DNA of 10,887 nucleotides from JANWHZ01 sp035758575 (GTDB taxonomy: Bacteria > Patescibacteriota > Saccharimonadia > Saccharimonadales > UBA4665): positions 1 through 10,887 of the forward strand of contig DASTXH010000088.1 of assembly GCA_035758575.1 (NCBI GenBank), given 5' to 3'. Made by a program: the position numbers and the translations under genes. This document shows, one piece after another, positions 1-5,963 of this stretch (position 1 is the first letter of the stretch; every line of letters starts with the position of its first letter). The notes beneath the pieces are model-generated. The model did not search any database, was not told where the DNA came from, and saw only the letters and a list, made by a program, of their open reading frames with translations.

Positions 1-1
1 G

Positions 2-589
2 TATCCCGAAATGTATGTCTGCACCGAGGAGCGCAGCTTTGACGAGTACGTATTTGAGGTGGCAAAGTCGTATCCGCTGAGCCAGATGTTCGGCTACCGA
101 CGGCACCGCATACGCTCATTTTTGGCACGAAACGACGAGGGGGATATCGAGCTTCGTCCACTCGACCTGACGCAAGAAAGAAACCGGAAGCTATTGCTTG
201 AATATGATTGGCCGGCCAAGGGTGTGAACCGTATATCCAGCATGTTCGATGAGTCCTGGGAATATACTATCCGCCATGCAACAGAATTAGGTCTGGATAA
301 CCTTTGCCTGTTTATTGGCGGCAGGCTGCGCGCCTACTGCATATTCCACCGTCCGGCCGACAAGCGCTACATTATTTTCAAACATGCCAAGATCGATTAC
401 CACGTGCCGCGGCTGTTCGACTACTTTGTGTACGCTGTGGCGCGCCGTTTCAGCGAGCAGGGTGTGGCGTATGCCAACCTTGACTCGGATATGGGGCTAC
501 AGACACTGCGCATGATATTTATTACTCTTGGACCCTCCAATTATTTCCGCAAGTACACCGTACGTCCACGCCGAGGTGTGCAGCGGTGA
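2..589 (+). CDS. DUF2156 / LPG-synthase C-terminal-like GNAT-fold protein, 5'-truncated by window edge
   Basis: The reading frame is open from base 2 (Y-P-E before the Met at 11), and the downstream paralogue has the same Y-P-E tripeptide mid-protein, so this is the C-terminal ~195 residues of a longer gene and the ATG at 11 is not its start. DUF2156 domains are the GNAT-like C-terminal module of lysylphosphatidylglycerol synthases (MprF), which move an aminoacyl group from aminoacyl-tRNA to lipid; stand-alone versions mostly have unknown substrates. Visible hallmarks are a basic YRRHRIRSFL segment, a WPAKG turn, an A-Y-C-I-F-H-R strand and the family-like C-terminal block NLDSDMG...LR...LGP..YFRKYTVRP. 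About half of its residues match the next gene. The last five residues (after RPR) are absent from the paralogue and come from sequence that also carries the next gene's ribosome binding site. Family fairly sure; substrate unknown. Confidence 0.7.
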   Translation, partial: YPEMYVCTEERSFDEYVFEVAKSYPLSQMFGYRRHRIRSFLARNDEGDIELRPLDLTQERNRKLLLEYDWPAKGVNRISSMFDESWEYTIRHATELGLDNLCLFIGGRLRAYCIFHRPADKRYIIFKHAKIDYHVPRLFDYFVYAVARRFSEQGVAYANLDSDMGLQTLRMIFITLGPSNYFRKYTVRPRRGVQR

Positions 590-1521
590 AAACGCAAACC
601 GACACATCCTCCCAAGCTTTTCGGGCTTTTCCAGAGTTTACCAAGCTGACATTTCAGAATCGGTGCCAGTACGAAGCACTTATCAGGAACTATCCGCCGG
701 TAGCAGACATATCGTTCCCAAACCTCAAGGTGTGGTGGGACTATTTGGACACTTGCGCGGTATCGCGGCTGCATGGCAATCTAGTTATATCGTACTGGTT
801 TCCCGGCGCCGAACAGTATTCGGGGTTATCGCTGGTGGGTACGCAAAACGTGGACAAGTCGTTGTGCGCCATTTTTGACTATTTGCGAGACAAAGGCGAA
901 GAAATGCGGCTGGTACATGTGCCGGAGTTTGTGGTGGCGCAAATAGAATATCCCGAGCTGTTCGTATGCAAGGAAGAGCGCAACTTCGATGAGTATATCC
1001 TAGACATGCACGCCCTGTATCCTATGAATCACTTGCCAACATATCGAAGGCATCGGCTGCGGAAATTCTTGGCGCAGGTCGACCAGAAGCGTATTGCCGT
1101 GAAAAGCTTGGACTTGTCTGCGGCAGAAAACAGGCGTCTGCTACTAGGCAAACAATGGCCGGCAAAAGGTATCAATAAATTTACGAAGATCTTTGAGGAT
1201 GCTAACCGCTTGCAGGTCGACCAAGCAGACATATTAGGCTACGACAACGTGTGTATTTTTATCGATGATGAGCTGGCGGCATACTGCATGTACCACCGCG
1301 CCGCGGACGTCCGTTATGCTGTGTTTGTGCAGGCAAAGGTAGACTATGCCATTCCGCGCGTACTCGACTATGCAGTTTATGCCTTTGCGCAGTGGTTTGT
1401 TGAGCGGGGTATATCTTACGTAAACCTAGATTATGATTTAGGTGTTCCTTTTCTACGCATGATTATGATTACCCTCGGGCCTTGCAACTACTTTCGTAAA
1501 TACACTCTTCGGCCTCGATAA
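586..1521 (+). CDS. DUF2156 / LPG-synthase C-terminal-like GNAT-fold protein, full-length paralogue
   Basis: A 311-residue protein with the complete DUF2156-style layout. The N-terminal half begins FPEF.KLTFQNR (typical 'F..lt..dr'), followed by YPPVADISFPNLKVWW ('sD.sF.nl..W'). The C-terminal half carries YRRHRLRKFL, WPAKG and NLDYDLG...LR...LGP.NYFRKYTLRP. No transmembrane segment is evident, so it is probably cytoplasmic, acting alone rather than fused to a flippase as in MprF. Aminoacyl or acyl transfer to an envelope component is the family-based guess. It starts with GTG overlapping the previous gene's stop (GTGA at 586-589), with a GAGGTG ribosome site nine bases upstream, so translation is probably coupled. 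It is the last gene of its operon; the next gene has its own promoter. The tandem pair suggests duplication followed by substantial divergence. Confidence 0.72.
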   Translation: MKTQTDTSSQAFRAFPEFTKLTFQNRCQYEALIRNYPPVADISFPNLKVWWDYLDTCAVSRLHGNLVISYWFPGAEQYSGLSLVGTQNVDKSLCAIFDYLRDKGEEMRLVHVPEFVVAQIEYPELFVCKEERNFDEYILDMHALYPMNHLPTYRRHRLRKFLAQVDQKRIAVKSLDLSAAENRRLLLGKQWPAKGINKFTKIFEDANRLQVDQADILGYDNVCIFIDDELAAYCMYHRAADVRYAVFVQAKVDYAIPRVLDYAVYAFAQWFVERGISYVNLDYDLGVPFLRMIMITLGPCNYFRKYTLRPR

Positions 1522-1546
1522 ATGGCCGTATGTATTTGTGCGCCTA

Positions 1547-1562
1547 TGTGATGCACATCACA
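1547..1562. promoter_or_regulatory. CRP/FNR-family-like operator palindrome
   Basis: TGTGATGCACATCACA is a perfect 6-bp inverted repeat (TGTGAT / ATCACA) around GCAC and matches the CRP half-site spacing TGTGA-N6-TCACA exactly. Its centre (1554.5) lies about 48 bp upstream of the predicted start at 1603, just before the -35 box, a position suited to activation. Whether this organism has a CRP/FNR-type regulator cannot be seen here. Confidence 0.55.
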
Positions 1563-1567
1563 ATAAA

Positions 1568-1596
1568 TTGACAGATTGTAAACAAAGTAGTATTGT
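1568..1596 (+). promoter_or_regulatory. sigma70-type promoter for leader and acyltransferase/E1-like operon
   Basis: TTGACA (1568-1573) is a perfect -35 box. A 17-bp spacer separates it from TATTGT (1591-1596, 4/6 match to TATAAT). The expected start is about 1603, the first base of the 5' hairpin of the leader. A CRP-like palindrome abuts it upstream. Confidence 0.7.
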
Positions 1597-1602
1597 ATGT
1601 TT

Positions 1603-1690
1603 AGGCTTACTAGCCGCAAGACTCAAAGCCTGGAAATATTAGCAGAGAATCCGGCACCAGCGTAAAACCGCTGGGGCCGGTTTTTGTTTT
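1603..1690 (+). ncRNA. Structured leader / attenuator or small RNA upstream of the acyltransferase gene
   Basis: From the predicted start the transcript begins AGGCTT (1603-1608), which pairs with AAGCCT (1626-1631) across a 17-nt loop. A linker (GGAAATATTAGCAGAGAAT) leads into a strong intrinsic terminator at 1651-1690, and the next gene's ribosome site lies only 12 bases beyond. This is the layout of a transcription attenuator or riboswitch leader, but a free ~88-nt small RNA fits equally well. I recognise no known riboswitch consensus. The only antiterminator pairing I see is weak (GCCG 1613-1616 with CGGC 1652-1655). Confidence 0.5.
1651..1690 (+). terminator. Rho-independent terminator in the leader
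   Basis: Arm CCGGCACCAGCG (1651-1662) pairs with CGCTGGGGCCGG (1669-1680) with one A-G mismatch and a short TAAAAC loop, followed by TTTTTGTTTT. It ends transcription from the DUF2156 genes and, by default, from the promoter at 1568, before the acyltransferase gene. Confidence 0.85.
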
Positions 1691-1713
1691 ATCACATTTA
1701 TAAGGATGGACGT

Positions 1714-2499
1714 ATGGCATTAGCAAGCGTCTATGAGACGCACCCTCAAGACCCAACCGTAGCAGTTGAGAGCGGAGTATTCCAGGATCACCCAGAGGCT
1801 GCCTTTTATTTAGGTGTCATAGCGTCGCCCGGCATAATCTATAAACCGCGAGAGTACCAGGCCGCGCGCCGTCTGCGAGCAAACGTTTATATTGATGAAA
1901 AACATTTTTTGCCAGAAGAAGCTCGCCAGCGAGACGGTGGGGAGTCGGATGTTGATGATGCAAGATCTGTACACTTTGCGGTGATTGAAAATAGGGGTAA
2001 TAGTGAGCTTCCGCGCGTTGTAGGCACGTCGCGACTTATTCTTAAACGGGACGGCAGTGACAGATTGCCTGTAGAGAACCTCTTTCCGGAAGCTTTTGGC
2101 CCATCGCCAGCACCAGATTCTAGTGCCGAGGTGTCACGCTATATAGCACGGCACTCTGAACGGTCAAAGCAGAAAGCAGTATCTTTAGCGCTGATTCGAG
2201 CCATGACAGCGTGGACACTAACAGAGACGCGCCAGCCTGTGTACTCAATTGTTGAGCGTCCTATGGTGAGGCTGTTTGACGCCATAGAACTGCCATACGA
2301 GCAGATTAGCGATCCTAAGATGCTGCCTGAGTACAACACGGAGAATATGGCGATTGAATTAGATCCCGAAGCAGTTTTCCATTCAGTGAGGGCTGAAAAA
2401 CATCTGGCGGCTGCCGCGATGCAAGCCTTCTTTCAGAAGGCTGAGGGAAATGGCGGTCTTGGCTATTTTAACGAGAACTTTGGAGAGAGGCTGACATGA
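1714..2499 (+). CDS. LuxI/autoinducer-synthase-like GNAT N-acyltransferase
   Basis: A 261-residue protein. The ATG at 1714 is chosen because AAGGA (1702-1706) sits seven bases upstream; a TTG at 1684 in the same frame lies inside the terminator T-tract and is rejected. The core resembles acyl-homoserine-lactone synthases and the related PEP-CTERM/exosortase-associated acyltransferases. R55 and Y59 (R-x3-F/Y), D79/D82, H87, the VGTSRL strand with R107, and E139-V-S-R142 line up with the conserved R-x3-F, D-x2-D, R and E-x2-R positions of LuxI/EsaI. In that family these residues bind the amino substrate (S-adenosylmethionine) and the acyl carrier. Substrate use here is unknown; a generic GNAT is the alternative. 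The tail (about 220-261) is not explained by the family. Its stop overlaps the next gene's start (ATGA), implying coupled production with the E1-like enzyme. A palindrome, a strong promoter and a leader terminator suggest tight conditional expression. Confidence 0.68.
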   Translation: MALASVYETHPQDPTVAVESGVFQDHPEAAFYLGVIASPGIIYKPREYQAARRLRANVYIDEKHFLPEEARQRDGGESDVDDARSVHFAVIENRGNSELPRVVGTSRLILKRDGSDRLPVENLFPEAFGPSPAPDSSAEVSRYIARHSERSKQKAVSLALIRAMTAWTLTETRQPVYSIVERPMVRLFDAIELPYEQISDPKMLPEYNTENMAIELDPEAVFHSVRAEKHLAAAAMQAFFQKAEGNGGLGYFNENFGERLT

Positions 2500-3389
2500 T
2501 AGCCCCAGAAGCCGAACGCAACTTAGGTTTTTTCACGGAAGAGGAGCAGATGCGGTTAGGGACCGCTGTGGTAGCCATTGCGGGTGCTGGTGGCGATGGC
2601 GGTGAACTTGCGCTAAGCTTAGCGCGGTTGGGAATTGGCGCGCAGGGAGGCGAAATACGGCTTGCCGATCCGGATACATTTGAGCGAGAGAACATCAACA
2701 GACAAGCTTGCTGTACGACTCGAACAGTAGGGATGAACAAGGCTGTTGCTGTCGCAGAATACATCCGTGAGATCAACCCCGATATAAAGGTTACTACTTA
2801 TACGGAAGGCATCACACGGGAGAATACCGAGTCCTTTGTGGCGGGTAGTGATCTTTTGGTTGATGAGACGGAGTTTACGATGCATGCAATCGGTATTGCA
2901 TTGGCGCGTACGGCTAGGCATCATAATGTGCCTAACCTTCAGGTGATCAATGTTGGCTTTGGCGCGCAGGTTACATCATACGACGCCCAAGGCAAGTATA
3001 CAATGGAACGACGCTTGGGAGTGCCAGAAACGATGCCTCTGGGTGAGGTGGCCGAGCAGGGTATTCCAGTGACCCGTTGGCTCGCCGAGCTTCCTTCATA
3101 TGGTGACTTAGGGGTGTTTGAGAAGGTCGCAAAGGGCGAGAAGTCTGCACCTTCAGTAGTGACAGGCGTTAATATAGCCGCAGGCATTGCGTCGGTACAG
3201 GCCATACTGCATCTACTAGGCCCAGGCAACCACAGGCCAGAGCCAGTTTACGCGCCACAGGTTCTTTCGGTGGATGCGATGACAGGAAAAGCTCATCATA
3301 TAAGATTTCCTCGCCTTCGTGTGATGGTATCGATGGCGGGGATGGCGCTTCGCAGCAAGCTAGGCTTAAACCCCCGCGCTGGCTACTAA
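2496..3389 (+). CDS. ThiF/E1-like adenylating enzyme
   Basis: A 297-residue cytoplasmic protein of the ThiF/MoeB/HesA/E1 fold, which activates a C-terminal carboxylate as an acyl-adenylate. Visible motifs are the nucleotide loop GAGGDGG (30-36), ADPDTFERENINRQ (57-70, the 'D.D.v..sNlnRQ' motif with N68, R69, Q70), VGMNK (K82) followed by INP, and INVGFGAQ in the central sheet. Two things are odd. The usual 'D.TDN' metal-site motif reads DETEF (123-127), so Glu126 replaces the Asp. The only cysteines are C72-C73, next to the nucleotide site, so there is no zinc CxxC pair and no cysteine in the usual thioester position. This fits an enzyme that adenylates without thioester transfer, as MccB does. 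The ATG overlaps the upstream stop, and AGAGG (2486-2490) gives a good ribosome site. The substrate may be a peptide, an acid or a small ubiquitin-like protein; none is encoded nearby. Confidence 0.8.
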   Translation: MIAPEAERNLGFFTEEEQMRLGTAVVAIAGAGGDGGELALSLARLGIGAQGGEIRLADPDTFERENINRQACCTTRTVGMNKAVAVAEYIREINPDIKVTTYTEGITRENTESFVAGSDLLVDETEFTMHAIGIALARTARHHNVPNLQVINVGFGAQVTSYDAQGKYTMERRLGVPETMPLGEVAEQGIPVTRWLAELPSYGDLGVFEKVAKGEKSAPSVVTGVNIAAGIASVQAILHLLGPGNHRPEPVYAPQVLSVDAMTGKAHHIRFPRLRVMVSMAGMALRSKLGLNPRAGY

Positions 3390-3404
3390 GACCTTCGTAG
3401 CACT

Positions 3405-3432
3405 TTGTCGTTGACCAGTAGGGCCGTATAAT
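3405..3432 (+). promoter_or_regulatory. Promoter of histidine kinase, leaderless start
   Basis: TTGTCG (3405-3410) and a perfect TATAAT (3427-3432) are 16 bp apart. The expected start falls at 3438-3439, on the ATG itself, and no ribosome site precedes the ATG, so the mRNA is probably leaderless. Read-through from the upstream E1-like gene is also possible, as no terminator separates them. Confidence 0.65.
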
Positions 3433-3438
3433 TGCGAT

Positions 3439-5715
3439 ATGATGCTAACGCCTATCCTGACTTTGGATATCCTAATATCTTTAGTACTTGTCGGCCTGGG
3501 TAGTGTGATTCTAATTCGGAATAATAGAGTGCTTTCGCATTGGGCGTTTCTTATATTCGCGTTTAGCTCGGCCAGTTGGATCCTCAGTAACTACTTCAGC
3601 AATGACCAGCACCTTCACTACGGCATTGTCCTCATTGCGAATCGGTTTACGCTGCTCTATCCAGGCCTAGCATTGGCCTCGCTCATGGTATTTGTCTCGA
3701 CACTAGTCCCTGCGAGTATCTTCATAAAATACCCGCGCATCTTGCTGACGGCTAATCTTGCGGCCTTCGCGCTGACACTCACTCCGTGGGTCGTTGCTGC
3801 AGTGCACAAGCAAGGTTCGGTGTACGCTATTGACTTCGGTGGTCTAGCGGCAGTCTATTTCGCGATGCTCTTTATCGACCTTGCTCTTATAGTTGTCGTT
3901 CTCACAAAGGGCATCAGGAAAAGCAAGGGCGACGACAAACTACGCCTGAAGATGATTGCATGGACATCTCTAACGGTGCTGGCGATCAATTTCTTCACGA
4001 ACGTATTCCTGCCTTTTTTTGGCAATCTTTTTCAGCTAACCAATCTAGGCCCGCTCAGTACGGCCTTCATGGTTGGGGGGCTGCTTTATAGCATTGCGCG
4101 CTATAGGCTATTTAATATACGGCTCGCAATTGCCAGAAGTATTGCATATCTCCTGTCTTTCAGTCTTATAGGTGTTATCTATGGCGCGTTACTTATCGCG
4201 GTGTCATCCTCTGCTTTTTTCAGTAACCAGCCCCTCGTGTTCCAGCGTAGCGAGTATATAGCTTTTGCTATAGCAACGGCGTTCGTCTACCCAACGACGA
4301 AACGTTTCTTTGATAAGGTTACCGATAAGATATTTTATAAAGATGCATACGATACACAGGCATTTCTTGACGAGCTGAATCAAGCCTTAGTAAGCAGCAT
4401 CGAGCTTGAAAAACTACTGACACATTGTGCGGAAGTAATCGCGAAAAATATGAAGGCTGAATATTGCCTTTTTGGTATCGAGCAGACGGCTTTTAAGGGT
4501 GTGCGTATTGTTGGCACGACTAGGAAAGATTTTAGCCAACAAGATATACTGAAGGCCCGCAGCATGACGCCGCACCTTGGCATGTCGGTGATTGTCGTGG
4601 ACTATTTGCCGGCAGAGCTCGATAAGCTGAAACAACTGCTAGTACGGAACGGCATCGCAGTACTTGTTCGACTCGTACCTGAGTTCTCCGTTTCCCGAGA
4701 TGGTGTTGAGGGTTTGGGGTATATTATGTTGGGGCAAAAACGAAGCGGCAACTCATATACACCTCAAGACGTACGACTATTGGGGACAATCGCAAGTGAA
4801 CTCGTCATAGCCATTCAAAATTCACTTCACTTTGAAGAGATCCAAAGATTTAACATAACCCTGCAACAGCAAGTAAATGACGCGACGCGGAAGCTTCGAC
4901 GGACGAACCAGCGGCTGCGGGAACTGGACGAAACCAAGGACGACTTTATCAGTATGGCTAGCCACCAGCTGCGCACGCCGCTGACCAGCGTGAAGGGGTA
5001 CTTGAGCCTGGTGCTGGAGGGTGATGCCGGCAAGCTGAACGAGACGCAGGCCAAGATGTTGCGTCAGGCGTTCAGCAGCTCACAGCGCATGGTGTTCCTG
5101 ATTACCGACCTACTGAACATCTCGCGGCTCAAAACGGGCAAGTTCGTTATAGAAACTACGCCGGTAGACCTGAGTGCGCTGGTGCAGGAAGAGGTGGAAC
5201 AGCTGCACGAATCGGCCGAGATAAAGCAGATTACCCTGAGCTTTACCAAGCCCGCCGCCTTCCCCAAGCTGATGCTGGATGAAACCAAAGTGCGCCAGGT
5301 AATCATGAACTACATAGACAATGCGCTGTACTACACGCCGGTGGGCGGCAAGGTGGCGGTGGAGCTGACCGAAAAGCCAGCTACCGTAGAGCTGCGGGTG
5401 GTGGACAGCGGGATTGGCGTGCCAAAGGCAGAGCAGCCGCATTTGTTTACCAAGTTCTACCGCGCCACCAATGCCCGCAAGGCGCGCCCAGACGGCACAG
5501 GCCTGGGTTTGTTCATGGCCAAGAAGGCAATCACGGCGCAGGGCGGCTCCATTGTATTTTCCAGCCACGAGGGGCACGGTAGCACGTTTGGCTTTGTGTT
5601 CTCCAAAACCCGCCTGAAGGTGCCCGAAAACATTAGCGCGGTGCAACATTCGCTGACGGCACAGATAGACGCCGACGTGGCAGCCGACAAGAAGCGCCAA
5701 AAGCAGCCTGCCTAG
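3439..5715 (+). CDS. Membrane sensor histidine kinase (multi-TM sensor, GAF-like, HisKA, HATPase_c)
   Basis: A 758-residue kinase. Residues 1-290 hold eight or nine hydrophobic segments, including the 'YSIARYRLFNIRLAIARSIAY' type motif (slightly varied in homologues) typical of 7TM-type sensor kinases. A GAF-like domain (~318-475) and a charged coiled coil (~475-505) follow. The HisKA H-box has phospho-acceptor H509 (SHQLRTP), and the HATPase domain has N-box N628, G1 box DSGIGVP (D656) and G2 box GTGLGLF (G686). It senses an unknown, possibly lipid or membrane, signal and should phosphorylate a response regulator, but none is encoded nearby, so it is an orphan. ATG 3439 is immediately followed by a second ATG. 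GC rises from about 45% in the sensor/GAF half to 60-70% in lines sampled after ~4870, at the coiled coil, suggesting a recombined catalytic module. Transcription should end at the terminator at 5831. Confidence 0.9.
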   Translation: MMLTPILTLDILISLVLVGLGSVILIRNNRVLSHWAFLIFAFSSASWILSNYFSNDQHLHYGIVLIANRFTLLYPGLALASLMVFVSTLVPASIFIKYPRILLTANLAAFALTLTPWVVAAVHKQGSVYAIDFGGLAAVYFAMLFIDLALIVVVLTKGIRKSKGDDKLRLKMIAWTSLTVLAINFFTNVFLPFFGNLFQLTNLGPLSTAFMVGGLLYSIARYRLFNIRLAIARSIAYLLSFSLIGVIYGALLIAVSSSAFFSNQPLVFQRSEYIAFAIATAFVYPTTKRFFDKVTDKIFYKDAYDTQAFLDELNQALVSSIELEKLLTHCAEVIAKNMKAEYCLFGIEQTAFKGVRIVGTTRKDFSQQDILKARSMTPHLGMSVIVVDYLPAELDKLKQLLVRNGIAVLVRLVPEFSVSRDGVEGLGYIMLGQKRSGNSYTPQDVRLLGTIASELVIAIQNSLHFEEIQRFNITLQQQVNDATRKLRRTNQRLRELDETKDDFISMASHQLRTPLTSVKGYLSLVLEGDAGKLNETQAKMLRQAFSSSQRMVFLITDLLNISRLKTGKFVIETTPVDLSALVQEEVEQLHESAEIKQITLSFTKPAAFPKLMLDETKVRQVIMNYIDNALYYTPVGGKVAVELTEKPATVELRVVDSGIGVPKAEQPHLFTKFYRATNARKARPDGTGLGLFMAKKAITAQGGSIVFSSHEGHGSTFGFVFSKTRLKVPENISAVQHSLTAQIDADVAADKKRQKQPA

Positions 5716-5742
5716 CCGGCGTCCGGTGGTATCCCGGCGTGT

Positions 5743-5751
5743 TGTGGATAA
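5743..5751 (-). promoter_or_regulatory. Single perfect DnaA-box 9-mer
   Basis: TGTGGATAA is the reverse complement of TTATCCACA, the DnaA-box consensus. It also sits inside a TGTT-N6-AACA inverted repeat (5740-5753). It is a single box with no AT-rich unwinding element or second clear box nearby, so a chance match or a minor DnaA binding site is more likely than an origin. Confidence 0.2.
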
Positions 5752-5774
5752 CAGCGGCATAATGTTGCACGTTG

Positions 5775-5783
5775 TGCTATAAA
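5775..5783 (+). promoter_or_regulatory. Extended -10 promoter of candidate small RNA
   Basis: TGCTATAAA contains the extended -10 TGn element and TATAAA (5/6 match). No convincing -35 box is present. The expected start is about 5790, the first base of a perfect 7-bp stem. Confidence 0.5.
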
Positions 5784-5789
5784 AATATG

Positions 5790-5865
5790 TAGTTTCCCGA
5801 GCACTGACTGACCGCTCTATTGAAACTAACAAACACCCTTTGGGAGTCCGAAGGGTGTTTTCTTA
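5790..5865 (+). ncRNA. Candidate ~75-nt structured small RNA
   Basis: The predicted transcript begins TAGTTTC (5790-5796), which pairs perfectly with GAAACTA (5822-5828). Inside, GAGC (5799-5802) pairs with GCTC (5814-5817) and presents an 11-nt loop ACTGACTGACC. An intrinsic terminator (5831-5864) follows after two bases. Promoter, stem-loop and terminator in one 90-bp stretch, with no ORF, support an independent RNA. I recognise no known family. It could instead be just the 3' untranslated region of the kinase mRNA. Confidence 0.5.
5831..5865. terminator. Bidirectional intrinsic terminator
   Basis: AAACACCCTT (5831-5840) and AAGGGTGTTT (5851-5860) form a perfect 10-bp stem with a 10-nt loop, followed by TTC on the plus strand. 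On the minus strand the stem ends in TTTGTT, so it can also stop transcripts of the convergent esterase gene. Confidence 0.85.
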
Positions 5866-5963
5866 TCACAGACCATGGCAACGTGCAGGCGAAGAGGTTT
5901 TGGGCATGGCTGACAAACGGGATGCGCGGTTCGAAGTCGAGGCTTGCAGACAGAGAAGATCCC

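Noticed and set aside
1684..1713. TTG start for the LuxI-like gene at 1684
   Set aside because: It falls in the terminator T-tract without a ribosome site; ATG 1714 has AAGGA at proper spacing.
3411..3416. TTGACC as -35 box of the kinase promoter
   Set aside because: It is only 10 bp from TATAAT; TTGTCG at 3405 gives an acceptable 16-bp spacer.
5110..5832. 240-codon open frame on the minus strand opposite the kinase catalytic region
   Set aside because: It lies antisense to well-conserved HisKA/HATPase motifs, and its translation is low-complexity and family-less; an open antisense frame is expected in GC-rich codons.
5861..5963. Possible tRNA-like sequence (GGTTCGAA near 5931)
   Set aside because: Only a T-loop-like string is present; no acceptor or anticodon stems can be formed around it.
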